Source: Monocercomonoides exilis (lineage: Eukaryota > Preaxostyla > Oxymonadida > Polymastigidae). Taken from it: DNA of 64,000 nucleotides. The stretch spans positions 64,501 to 128,500 of the forward strand of contig LSRY02000057.1 of assembly GCA_001643675.2 (NCBI GenBank). Direction: 5' to 3'. Within the stretch, counting starts at the first letter, position 1. Each line of letters begins with the position of its first letter. A program made the position numbers and the translations under genes. Shown here piece by piece: positions 36,597 through 47,625 of this stretch. The notes under the pieces are model-generated. The model saw nothing but the letters and a program-made list of their open reading frames with translations, ran no database searches and had not been told where the DNA came from.

Positions 36597-37448
36597 GTTT
36601 GCCTAACCCCTCAATAAATGATCTTTTCCTTTTATAAGATTATTTTTCCAATTTTCATAATTTTTCCGATGGCTAAGATCCTCTTTTGATGGGAAATATT
36701 CATGAAAATTTAACTTTTTTTGAATACCAATGTGGCAATTTTACCTTTTGAAGAAATAAAAAGGATTGATTGTATTTTTTGTTTTGCAACAAAAAAAATA
36801 TTATCTGCATGAAAATTTACCAAGATATATTCGCACTGTGTAGAATCAAGTGAAGAACAAAATGAAAAAATGAAACGAAGCTTGATCTAATTGAAATTTT
36901 TTCTAATTTTAGAGAATTAATTATTTATGAATAATTCAACATTTCATTTTCAATCAAAATATGATATTTTGAAAGTGATATAATTATATTTTTCAAAAAG
37001 AATTTCAAAAAAGTTATAAACATCATTTCACTTCTCGAAAATTGCAATAGTTTTTTCTTATGTAAAGAAAAACACTTTAACAGAAAATATTCTCTTTCTC
37101 TAAACTTTCAGATAAAAATTGGTAAAACAATTAGCATTCATTCCGCATTTCACCATTAAAATAAACATCAAATCATTTTTGATGATAAGTCACAAGCTAT
37201 TTCCAATGAAATAAAGTTAATAAAGCATTTGTTACAGAAAAATTTAACCGAATCATAAATTGTCCATTCTTTTTTTTCAAAACATTAAATAAAATGCCTT
37301 TTATGTCAATGTAAATAAACTGAAAAATCGCTCGATACAAGAAAAGACATGGATAAATAAATCCATTTTTTTTAAAAATGTTAAAACTAAAAAAATTGAA
37401 AGAAATCAACAGCAAGTGAAGGAAATGAGCATCAACAATGTCCCAGTT
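36597..37448. other. Intergenic region between NlpC/P60 and AP-3 mu genes
   Basis: About 850 bp AT-rich spacer with no coding-like frame. It contains the NlpC/P60 promoter (see TATA-like box) and the AP-3 mu 3' end. Confidence 0.5.
36628..36637 (-). promoter_or_regulatory. TATA-like box upstream of the NlpC/P60 gene
   Basis: TTATAAAAGG on the minus strand, 32-41 bp upstream of the ATG. In this AT-rich DNA such a match may be chance, and its short distance to the ATG would imply a very short leader. Confidence 0.3.
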
Positions 37449-40047
37449 CTAAAATCTGACTTCGTAATTACCAGAGAGTGTGAGTGTTTTGAGCCCCTTG
37501 TACATCTTGTACGTGGTGTCAGGAGAAAGATCGAGCTTTGTGAGCTTCAGCGACGATGCTGTGAAGTTGGGTATTTTGAAGTGGAGGCAAGCGATCGGTC
37601 TCTCTTCGCAGATGGTGTCCTTGTCTTCGAAGTCCATCGTGCCCTGGATGGTTATCTCGCCTGTCAGTGGGAGACGGTTCACTACCCATCTGCCCAACTG
37701 TCATGCGGGAAAAAGAGGAAAATAAATATGTCATGTTTGAATTGATAAATACACATTTGAATATTTATAGTAATAAAAGAAGAAAGATTAAATAAAAAAG
37801 ATAAGAATATGGCAAATTCATACGTGTGTGGAAACATCATAAGTGAATCCTCCAACAGAACACGATGCTCCACAAGATTTGATGCAGCGTGGCATTTTGA
37901 AGTCGATGTAGCAGTCTTCCACAGGAAGAGAGCGAGTGTTGCGCGCAGCAACCTGTCAGATGCAGAATATGAGTGACAGAGATAGATAGAGAAAGAGAAA
38001 GAGAAAGAGAAAGAGAAAGAGAAAGAGAAAGAGAAAGAGAAAGAGAAAGAGAAAGAGAAAGAGAAAGAGAAAGAGAAAGAGAAAGAGAAAGAGAAAGAGA
38101 AAGAGAAAGAGAAAGAGAAAGAGAAAGAGAAAGAGAAAGAGAAAGAGAAAGAGAAAGAGAAAGAGAAAGAGAAAGAGAAAGAGAATAAGAAATTATTAAA
38201 TTGTTAAAGTATTTATTTAAGAGGAAGAAAAATAAAAGAAAGGACATTCAATAAAATCCAAAAAAAAAAAAAACAGTGATTAACACAATAAAATGAAAAT
38301 CTCTATACATTTATTTCTCTCTCATTTCATTTCTCTCCATTCAAAAAGCACATTTCATATACAAAATTGAACACAAACCCCCAAAAAGAACCGCGCAGAG
38401 CCTGTTTGGACAAGAAACTCAGGTCGAACAGAAATTGGCGGTGGAACAGCAGCTGATGTGGCTCTATTGAAAAACAAATAATCATAATAATTAATAACAT
38501 TCAAATTGAAGTACAAAATATAAATAAATATTATTGATTTTTTCAGTTGGATAAATAAAAATAAAATATCAACGAAGAAGTTATCAAAACAATAAATGTG
38601 AATAATCTCCCAATTTTCCTAACAAAGAAGCACATCTCAAACAAAAAGTGGCTCAAATGATGAAAATGCTTTTGCAAGCAGTTTGCCCAGCAATGTCGAA
38701 TGCAGACATCACAATGAGGTTTCATATCGTTTTCAAATAGCCTCAATTTATTTCCATTTCTTTGATATTCTTTCTTTCTCTCTCTCTTTCTCTTTCTTTC
38801 TCTTTCTTTACAAATTTCATTCTCCTCACATAAGCATCATACCCAGCTCTGTATCTCAGCAGCGTAAACATCCCGTCAGGCGGTACAAAGGAGACCACCT
38901 TCGACTGGTTCCAGCGGAAGTACCTGACACACGGGTGCAGCGACACATCGTCCATAATCGAAGGGTTTTCGAACTGCATCGTCAGATCAGGAACTCCGCT
39001 GAGCTTCGCTGTGCATTGGATCTCTCCGCTGATGTGACTGTTTTGTATAACACCCTCGCTGATTAATTATCGGCAAATTAAACATTAGTTGTAAGGGATT
39101 GTGCAGTGTTGTTATAGAAGAATATGCAACGCGTAAATGCAAATAATTCAAAAATATACAAAAGCATGAATAATACAAATAAACATTGTGAAATTCGAAA
39201 AAAAAAAGGAAATATTGGAAGTTTTAATCATGTTTTAAAGATCGCAAGAAAAGAAGCAAACGATCCAAATGATGCATTGAATGTTTCATTAATATCAATA
39301 AAGACTTCATTTTGAACATAAACAACTTTTGATTTTCTCCAATACATTGGTGAAGACATGGAATCTGGTAGTTTCGGATTAGACTGTTAAAACGCATTTA
39401 AAAGAATATATATTATAGAATAATTTGCATTTTTTTTCTTTGAAAAGCAAAAACAAACAATTACAGTTCCTGCTGAATAACCAGTAAATCCAGGAGTCTC
39501 GAGCATTTCCTTTATCAAATTAGGTTCTGTAATATTTGGATATCCTCCATCAATTAACTCTTCCATTAACTGTTTAATGAAAAGTACAATATTAATAATT
39601 GTAAGGCTTTAAATGACAAACCATAAATAGATAGATAAAATTCTGTCTCACTTTTTGATCAACAGCTTTCTCTCCAAAGAAATCGCATAAAACACGATCG
39701 ACGTGTTCAAGAAACTTTGAGAATAAAAGTGCTGGGGCTTCAGTTTTTGTTGCAATCATATAAACCAAATTGTGTTGTTGATAATAAAATAAGAAGCAAT
39801 CATGTTGCTCCGAGTATATCATTGGCTTCATTGGAACTTTTTCGTCAGTTTTCGTAACTGTCAAAAAGAAATCATCACAAAGCGAGCGAGGGTAAGCTTC
39901 GCCGTATGATCTTTCAAATATCAAATCACTGGATCAAAATTCAGTATGAAAAAGAAATTAAAATGCACGAATTTTAACATGTATTGAAGATAAATTTTAT
40001 AAATGCTCCAACCCTTGCCCTGAGCAAATGTAAAAACTGTCAATCAT
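37449..40047 (-). CDS. AP3M: AP-3 adaptor complex mu subunit, 415 aa, eight exons
   Basis: Exons in coding order: 40013-40047, 39622-39928, 39465-39569, 39262-39383, 38843-39058, 38379-38463, 37824-37952, 37449-37697; the sum is 1,248 nt in frame to TAG. The length is nearly that of human AP3M1 (about 418 aa). The N-terminal longin-like domain reads MIDSFYICSGQGDLIFE and SLCDDFF. The linker has WRKSKVVYVQNEVFIDI. The C-terminal mu homology domain has FENPSIMDDVSLHPCVR and FVPPDGMFTLLRY, which match the AP-3 mu pattern rather than AP-1/AP-2, and it ends LTLSGNYEVRF. The mu subunit binds tyrosine-based sorting signals on cargo going to lysosome-related compartments. Introns are 52-426 bp. Introns 5 and 6 carry complementary simple-repeat tracts on either side of the 85 nt exon 6. 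The gene is divergent from PAF1. Confidence 0.95.
37988..38185. repeat. (AGAGAA)n microsatellite, about 33 copies, in AP-3 mu intron 6
   Basis: An almost perfect hexamer array of about 198 bp. In the sense direction of the AP-3 mu gene it is a TTCTCT polypyrimidine tract ending about 35 nt before the intron 6 acceptor (exon 7 starts at 37952). Confidence 0.97.
38771..38813. repeat. CTTTCT-type tract in AP-3 mu intron 5
   Basis: A plus-strand pyrimidine tract of about 43 bp, hence an AGAAAGAG-type purine tract in AP-3 mu sense RNA, about 30 nt after the intron 5 donor. It is complementary in sequence type to the long array in intron 6. Confidence 0.9.
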
Positions 40048-40104
40048 TTATATGATCGTAAACCCTAAACAATTATGTCTTGTGATCTGTACCATCAATT
40101 TGAA
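40048..40104. promoter_or_regulatory. Compact bidirectional promoter of AP-3 mu and PAF1
   Basis: Only 57 bp separate the two divergent start codons. The spacer contains AAACCCTAAAC-type sequence near its left end (40060-40070) and no TATA box. Transcription start sites of at least one gene must lie within or very near this interval, unless untranslated exons exist elsewhere. Confidence 0.6.
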
Positions 40105-41931
40105 ATGATATCATTCACAAAAGTTTCAAAAGAGTATTCCATTGTTAAAAGAGGTCATTCGTTTATCTCTTTTTTATTTAATTTATAGTGTGCCACCTGC
40201 AATGCTTGGGAAGCCTCAATATCGCATGGCTTTACCAGATCTCCCTGCACAACCAATTTTTTTAGAAACCGAAACAAATGTCGATGATTTTGTGACATAT
40301 CAATTTACTTCAATGGAAAAGGCTGCAAAATATCCTTTATTAACTGAGCCAGATCTTGGAGTTCCAATTGACCTTGTATCACACATAGCAAAAGTCAGTA
40401 TGAAATCATTCATATTTTCATTAAATGTGTATATACTGGAATTTTTTAAATTTGTAAAGCTATTTTCCATGGTAATGACGCTAATCAAAAAGATCAAAAT
40501 ACTCTTTCTCCTGAAGATGAAGATCTTCTTCCAGATGATGATGATATAATGGCTATTCAACCTGCAGCTGCCAGGAACAGAAGTTTGGGTCATGTCCCTT
40601 GGATGAGAAAGGGACTTCTTATTTCAGATGAGCCAATGGATGGCGTCAAGCGACATTCCGTTTCGTTAAAACCGTATGATAATCTTTTTACTTTTGATGA
40701 ATTATGAAACATTTTCTATTTTTTTTTCAGTCATCAAGCAAACGAACCACCTCCGTTTGAAGAAATGTATTCTTCAGTCGATAAAACATTTAAGCCATTA
40801 AATTTTGATACTCGTTCTTTCCGTCATCCGTCAAAGAAGCATTTAAGAGTGAAAGATTGCTCACCTCTTCTTCCAGCAGCAGATCAATGGGTCAATTTGT
40901 TTGTCTCCTTGTTTCTTATTTTTGCTGAATTTTGACTTATTTTCCTCAATTATATATGAACGAATTTGTTATATTTTGTGCCATCTGATAATACTTTGAA
41001 ACATTCAGATATTGGCATGTCTCGTTTCCAAACGATCCAAAGCTTCCTACAGATGTTCGACTGGAGCAATCCATTCTCCAAAAACAAGAAGATACAACAA
41101 GCATATATTTACCAACGCCAGCTCACGAAATTGTTTGTTTTTTGTGCTAAATAATGAGAAATGTGAAATGAAAATTTCGTTTAAAAATTTTAACACGCAA
41201 TTTTCTTTGCAGGAAGAATACAACGACATTTCAGATCCAACTTCAGGAGAGCACGAAACTGAAAAGGGCGATTTGTCGCTTCGCACAGAGCTGATGGAGG
41301 AAGATGACTACGAAAGTGCCTCCGTGTATGCAAATGATAGAGAATATTTCCGTGAATATGAATGGAAAAATGATTACTCTTGTGAAGCTGAAACGTATGG
41401 CGCATTTAATTGATTTAATTCACTCTTTATTGACTTTTTTATTCATATATTCAAATTCTTTTGATAAGCTTGACGCCTTCTCTTTATACGATGTCAGACT
41501 CCTTTGCTCTGATGCGAGATACACATGGAAGAACACTCTACGTGGAAATTGCAGGAAAATTAAACGTGTGGATGAAAGATAAATCAAATGAGAAAGAGCC
41601 AGATTCTGAAGAAAGAGAATCCAAAGAGAAAAAGAAACAAGAGATGCCTCTTTATGTTTATTTCCGTCTTCCTGATGAATCTGAAATGAACGCTCACGAG
41701 GAAAGAAGTAATATCATTGATGATCCAAACATTGTGCTCGATGAAATTCAGCTTGTAGAAGCAGACCAACTTTTGCAACAAAATCGAACCACAGCATGGA
41801 AGCCTCAATCATTTATTCATAGGCTATCAAAATTTGTTGATCCATCTGAACTTACAAAAGAAGATGCATATGAGGAGCAATCAGATATGCAGGACATAAA
41901 CTCAGCTTCAACAAAAGCAGAACCTTATTAA
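40105..41931 (+). CDS. PAF1: PAF1, RNA polymerase II-associated factor 1 homologue, 462 aa, seven exons
   Basis: Exons are 40105-40133, 40189-40397, 40460-40673, 40731-40898, 41009-41132, 41213-41394 and 41469-41931; the introns are 55-110 bp with GTATNN or GTTTG donors, all phase-consistent, and the stop is TAA. Diagnostic matches to the Paf1 family include YRMALPDLPAQPIF near the start, TSMEKAAKYPLLTEPDLGVP, LSPEDEDLL and VPWMRKGLLIS. The Paf1 complex travels with RNA polymerase II, and promotes elongation and histone modification (H2B ubiquitination, H3K4/K36 methylation). The protein lacks the long acidic Ser/Glu tail of the human protein, ending instead in a moderately acidic segment. 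Its 3' end faces the tRNA gene 69 bp away. Confidence 0.92.
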
Positions 41932-41993
41932 TTTTAAATTTTTTATTTCATTCTTTTTTTAAAAAAAAAAACTAAAATAAATTTCTTTGAAAG

Positions 41994-41999
41994 AAAAAA
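41994..41999 (-). terminator. RNA polymerase III terminator of tRNA-Ala
   Basis: A run of six T on the minus strand, one base past the tRNA 3' end. Confidence 0.75.
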
Positions 42000-42000
42000 T

Positions 42001-42073
42001 TGGAGATGCCGGGCTTTGATCCCAGTGCCTCTCGCATGCTAAGCGAACGATCTACCAATTGATCTACATCCCC
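42001..42073 (-). tRNA. tRNA-Ala (anticodon AGC)
   Basis: 73 nt in cloverleaf order: acceptor GGGGATG pairs with CATCTCC (one G-T pair), then A as discriminator. The D arm is GATC/GATC, the anticodon loop is CTTAGCA with AGC, and the T arm is CTGGG/CCCGG with loop ATCAAAG. It is very close to the usual eukaryotic tRNA-Ala. The A box (TAGATCAATTGG) and B box (GATCAAAGC) are recognisable, and no intron is present. Confidence 0.95.
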
Positions 42074-42341
42074 AGTTGAGAAAACAACCTTTTTCATTCA
42101 AATTTATCAGATCTTATGTTTTCATTATCAAATTAGTTTAATATGAAGAATTTGATGAAAATAAAAAACATTGAAGAATCATTTTTAGCGTATTTATTTT
42201 TTAACTGAATTTTTTTTATGATACGCTGGCTGTGAAGATATTTGAAAAGCTGATTTTTATCTTCTTTATTAACCGTATGGGATAGACAAGGCAAAATTAT
42301 TCATGAGAAAAAAAAAGATTTCACATTTTTTTTATTATGAA

Positions 42342-42558
42342 CATATCACTGATCCTTTTTGAAATCATTCTTTCGTTCGAGTTTTGATCAAAATTTTTAT
42401 CTCAATGGGATTCTGAAAAGAATTTTTATTTTCAAAAAACATCATCATGTGTAATATGAATCAACCGTTGTTGTTCATTTTTTCATAATCCCATCTAGAA
42501 CAAAATTTTGATGAAAACTCGAACGAAAGTGTGATTTCGAAAATGATTAGCCATATCA
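42342..42558. repeat. Foldback element C
   Basis: Two arms of about 70-75 bp (42342-42416 and 42484-42558) are inverted repeats at roughly 85% identity, sharing TTTCGTTCGAGTTTT and ATCAAAATTTT, around a 67 bp spacer. The outer parts resemble family A ends (GAAATCA). A partial relative may lie near 20.2 kb. Confidence 0.7.
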
Positions 42559-42727
42559 TGATAACAATATTCTTTTCATTTTTTAACAACAAGAATAAAA
42601 GTGATAATAATATTGAATGCATAAATAGATTTATTGATAAATTTACAAATCTTTTTCATGCATTTCTGAATTTTCACTGACTCCAAAGAAAGAAATAAAA
42701 ATTTCGCTTTCCCTTTTGGCATTTTGG

Positions 42728-42898
42728 AGGAAATATTTTTTTAATAAAATTTGTTCCACACAATGCTTTCAAAAAAAATTTTTTTATAATATTCCTGTTT
42801 TTATTTTGAACGAGGATGTCAGAATTGTTATGACACTGTGGCAGAAAAAGTTATGAACAAATCATTGTTTTTTTATTGAAGCAAGAATTCTGATCCAT
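42728..42898. repeat. Foldback element family B, copy 3
   Basis: Contains TTTGTTCCACACAATGCTTT on the left and a matching reverse-complement right end (ATGAACAAATCATTG, then GCAAGAATTCTGATCC). It has the same length and order as the copies at 20384 and 23301. Confidence 0.6.
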
Positions 42899-43120
42899 TT
42901 GATCATTTTTTGTTGTTCATGAAATGTTAACAAAATTCAAATTATATTAAATAAAGTTGGGCACAAGGTTCCTTTATGGAGACCTATAAACTTTTCATTT
43001 CATTTTATAAAAAGGATTTGCGTTTTAAGTTGACATTTATCAGCACTCTTTAATGTTGATGAGAGGTCTAATTTTATAATTGAACATTTTTTTGGGTTTT
43101 CGATCTCTTGAACAACTACA

Positions 43121-43477
43121 GATATCACACAAATTACCGGACAAGATCAAATTCACAATAACTGCGAGAGGAATAATTCTGACAATTTTCCTCAAAATAT
43201 ATCTCATCAATAAAAACCCATTTGATATTCAAATCTTTCAAAACAGCTTCATTTATGCTCAGAAAAAAAATCATTATTTAATTCCCGGAGAAAAAGGATT
43301 TTGAGTTTCTCCGAGGTTTTATCAATAATTTTTTTCTGAGCACAAATGAAGCTGTTTTGAAAGATATGAATATCAAATGGGTTTTTATTAATGAGATATA
43401 TTTCGAGGAAAATTGTCAGAATTATTTCTCTCACAGTTATTGTGAAATCGATCTAATCCGATATTTGATGCGATATC
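43121..43477. repeat. Large hairpin element D
   Basis: Arms 43121-43281 and about 43318-43477 are inverted repeats. The inner 135 bp match at roughly 90% or more, including the core AATAAAAACCCATTTGATAT, with a spacer of about 40 bp that itself contains a GGAGAAA/TTTCTCC stem. Transcribed RNA would form a long hairpin. Both arms translate to similar peptides on opposite strands only because they are inverted copies. Confidence 0.8.
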
Positions 43478-43859
43478 GAGATCCCCTTATTGATATTTTT
43501 GAAAAAATATTTCGACAAGTTGTTTTAATAACAATAAAAGGACAATTTCAGGTTTTTTTAATTTGCGCATAAGCGCTATTTGCAGTTGAAATGGTAGATA
43601 ATAACTCAATTATGGCATTGACATGAGATTTAATTTAAAAGACTCATGAAAGTTATGATGAGAATAAAAAATTGCTCAGTGATTTTTAATTTTGATCAAT
43701 ATGTTATTATTTTCCTCACACACATTTATCATATCCTGACATTGCTTTTCTATCTATCTTTCTTTTATTTTCTCTTAGACCACAAATTATTTGGAAGAAT
43801 GGAAAATATTTCTTTTGAAAAAAATTTTTTTTGATTGCCAATTAAAAAAATTTAAAACA

Positions 43860-44123
43860 CAATGTGTTTTTATTTTTGAAATCATAACTTTTTTCGTGGT
43901 GTTTATTTTTCAAAGGCAATTTGTCATTAAGAAGAGATCTTGTATTCAAATTGTTTATTTATCACAACTGATTTTTTATCAACTGCTTTTGAAAAAATAA
44001 AGATGGAAATGTCTTAAACAAACTTATTCATTTTTCAATGTTCTTTTGTAGAAATTCTTGGGATATTTTTGAACCGAAAATTAGGAATGAAAAATATGAT
44101 TCAAAGAATTATCACCCACATAT
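43860..44123. repeat. MITE-like element family A, copy 3
   Basis: A 264 bp unit. The left end has TTTTTGAAATCATAACTTTTTTCG. The right end, reverse-complemented, starts ATATGTGGGTGATAATTC and continues CATATTTTTCATTCC, matching the left end of copy 1. It has the same orientation as copy 2. Confidence 0.65.
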
Positions 44124-46192
44124 TTTGAACAAAAATTTGTACTAGTTTAGCAAAATAATAAAGCAAGGGAAATCAATCCATGACAAAGTTATTATTTCTT
44201 CATTTTTCAACTCCAATAGACTCAGTGTGTTGATTTTGCAATTTGAACAATATTATTGTTTTTTTGCATAAATTGAAAAAAAAATGAAAAGTGTTTTTTC
44301 AAAAAAATTGACTTTAGCTTTGCATAGAATAAAATAAATCCAACTTAAAATTTCTTGATGCATTAAAAACATAAAAGAGTACGAATGAAGAGAAGAAACG
44401 CGATGAAAATGATAAAGAAACCATGGAAAAAATGATACAATTGAGTTAGTGAAACAAAGGAAAAATAAAATAAAATCGAAGAATAAGGTTTTAAATGATG
44501 TAAATTCTGACTTAAATATACCTTTCTTTCCCGAGAAATTATGTAATGATTCGTTAACTGTGTTTAAAAAAATAAATTCTTGGTTTGGGGAAATGAGTGC
44601 AATGCTCAAAAACGAATGAATTGGGGAAAAAAAATAAAGGAAAAAAAGAACGAGAAGTTCAGCAATAAACAGAATAACAAAAATATTAAAACCAAAAAAT
44701 CAAAAATTGATCCTTTAACTATAAAATGGTTCTTCCAGATAAAGCAAATTTCATATCCTTCTCCCTCCTCTTTTCAAATACCTTTCTTTTCCTCTCTTTT
44801 CGTCTCGCTTTCTCTTTTTCATTTTCCGTCTTTCCTTTTAATTTTTCACAAAAAAAATTGAAAATCTTCCAACTATGATCAATTGATGAATCCAATGTTC
44901 CTGATTGGTCAATTTTTTCTTATGAAATATTAACGGCTCTCAGTTCCAACAAGTTATTAACTTTCACATTTTCTTTTTCCGTTTCTACTCTTAAGAACAA
45001 AATACACAAGTTGCAAAAGCCACAATAATTATCCTTCACTGCTCAAAACACCTGGACAATGCTGTTGATTTAACGAGTGCATTCATCTTCCTTGTATTCA
45101 TGATACAAATATTGAATTCAATGTTTGGTATCATCAAATCAAATGAAGCACTTCTTTCATTTCTCTTCTCTTTCCTCTTCTTTTCCTCTCTCCCAGTCCA
45201 CATTCATTAAAAGTTCTTCTAGTTCTTTTTCCATCTCTCTGCAAAATGTATCTCATTCACAACAACTTCAAAACCTTTACCATTGTCCAATCGGTTAATC
45301 AAGAACTAACAATCAGATTGATTAGCCAGCCGCGTAAGGTTGTGAAATTTCTAATGATTTTGAATAATATCTTAATTTCATTCAAATGCGATATTTTTTT
45401 TTCAGCACACCGTTTGAAAGCTAGAAATACATCAATAAATGGAGCAAAAGAAATTCAACAAACAAGCAAACAAACAAAAAATCATCCCAATTCTCCAAAT
45501 GCTTCTCAAAGCCATCGAAGCCATTTCCACAATAATTTTTATGTATTTTTTCGTAATCATCTTTCTTCTTCAAAATCTTCAGCAGCTTCTTCATCTTTTT
45601 CAAATTTCTTGAAAAAATATTTGAAATTGTGTTACTCATGAATATCGCAGCTCCTTTAAATTTCAGTTTGAATGAGCAATATTTCATATTCAATCGCAAT
45701 CACTATGTAAAAATTTCACTGATTAAAAAAAAACCTTCATCATGCTCACGGATAATTTTATTTAGCTTCTTTCCCAATTCATCAAAATTCAAAATAAAAA
45801 TAATGATTTTGGTCACACCTTTCATTTATCTACTTCGTGAATCTCCAAAAATATCGCTTTTGTTTACAAAACCCAAAACATATAATTTTTTTGGTATGAT
45901 CAATAATTTTTCAGTTTTTTATAAATTACATTTTGTCATGAAAGTTGAATAAGTTCGGAATATGGAGCAGATTTTCGATTTTTCAAAAGTCTCGTTCCAT
46001 ATTTCAGAATCTGATCTTGAGTTCCGAAATTAAAGAGTTTTCTGAAAAAACGAATATTATCGTTTAAAATTCGTTTTTTAAATTGCAGAGTTTTTTCAAC
46101 AATTTTTTCAAAAAAAAAAAATGCTTATATCAAATTTATCATTGAATAAAGATAAAACTTTTAAGAATAGAGCAGAACAAATTGAAAGAAAA

Positions 46193-47625
46193 ATGGATAT
46201 TGCTGATGTAGATAATGCGGAGAATGAATTGCAAAAGTTGTCTCCAACTGATTATTTTTTGTGTTTGTGCATTACAAATAACTTTATATTACACAGTTCA
46301 TTCTTTTTTCAACCTTGAAGAATTGTTTTCTGAACTGGAAGGATGTGAAGAGGATGAACAAAAACAGAAAATCTTTGAAATGAATGGACTTATGGACAAA
46401 ATGAATGAAAAAGAATTACAATCAGCTTTTACGGTTAGGCTGTTCAACAAAATACTCAAAATGATTAAAGAAAAGAAAATGCCAATGGAAAATGCACTCG
46501 TCTTGCTGAAGCACATGGGATATTGCACATTCTGAAGAATTTATGGAGTCTGAATTTTAAACAATCTTCATTGAGGGATAGATTCGAGAAGATGATTTTT
46601 AATCAAAATGAGAAAAATGAAGAGAAAAATGAAAAACTGCAAACTGGTTTCTGTGAATGCTGTATTTCTCTTGGCTTTGACTTTCCACTTGAATTACTTT
46701 CAATTTGTGTGCCTTGTCTTCTGAAAGTTGCATTGAAGAAAGAGGAAAACGAGGAGGCTCAGAAAGAAGCGGAAATGGCATTATTGGCTTTGGGCACTAT
46801 TGGATTTTGGGTTTGAGTACATTTTTACTGTTTTGATATTGTTGAATTGTTTTTTCTTCCTTTTTTGCATAGGAAATTGAACAAAAATTGTATTTGAATG
46901 ACATGAGAGAATTCATCAAATATCATCAGGAACATCGCAACCTAACACAACTTGCCTATCAATCTGCTTGGCAATTTTTTGTAAACAGATTACTCAACGA
47001 TAAAAGTAAGGAAATGGTAATCGCGAACGAGCTATGTTTATCAGAGAGTCAAGAAGAGAATTGGAAGAATTATTGAAATATGTGGATTGGAAGAGAAAAG
47101 AAGAGGAAAAGAAAGAAGACAAAGAAGAGTTTATTTTATTGAGATGGCTGAAAACACTGGACAAATTTTTTAAATGGTGTCATTTGCATAATGAAGAATT
47201 TGCTGGTCTTTTTAGCAGCCTAATGGACATGTTTGGAGCTGCAAAAGATAATCACAGATATATCAGCTATTTGTGTATTTGTATCTTTCGAAGTGCTTCG
47301 ATAAAAAAATGCTGTGAAGCTTGATGACTTGTTGAAAAGTGGAACTGTTGGTGTTTTTGAAGAACTTCAGCAAGCAACATTAAGAGACGACAGCTCATAT
47401 GATTGTTTTGTTTTCTTTTTAAAAATTTTCAGTAAAGTGAAAGAAGAAAAGGAGAATGAAAATGGCGAGATAAAACGAAAAGAGCTGAAAAGGAAGGCAT
47501 TTGAAAAGATGGAAGAAGAAGGATTCGATGATTGCATCGTTAAGATGCGCTTTTCTTTGTTTGAAGAAGAAAGGTATTTTGGCTTTCTTAACAAAAATGT
47601 GGAGAGTTATTATATGCTCATGTAA
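46193..47625 (+). pseudogene. Decayed member of a repeated oxymonad-type protein family, copy 1
   Basis: The sequence starts MDIADVDNAENELQKLSPTD and continues through LLSICVPCLLKVALKK, YHQEHRNLTQLAYQSAWQFF, VDWKRKEEE and FEKMEEEGF. From memory these segments characterise a large family of hypothetical proteins in Monocercomonoides. Function is unknown; the sequence looks all-helical, armadillo/HEAT-like. A 62 bp intron (46811-46872, GTTTGA to CATAG) is still recognisable. The reading frame is broken near 46.3, 46.52, 47.03 and 47.30 kb, and the C-terminus departs from the family ending. It lies inverted to copy 2 at 49.3-50.8 kb. Confidence 0.75.

Larger units (their letters stand above)
42074..46192. 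other. Gene-free AT-rich block with foldback elements
   Basis: About 4 kb between the tRNA and the decayed repeat-family gene. Four foldback or MITE-like elements are listed separately between 42342 and 44123. From 44.1 to 46.2 kb I see only AT-rich sequence with short implausible frames. Confidence 0.65.

Noticed and set aside
37973-38247. Arg-Glu and Ser-Leu repeat 'proteins' on both strands
   Set aside because: They are translations of the AGAGAA microsatellite that lies inside an AP-3 mu intron.
43080-43434. Similar peptides on opposite strands suggesting a gene pair
   Set aside because: The similarity is explained by the DNA inverted repeat D; the frames are short and have no other support.
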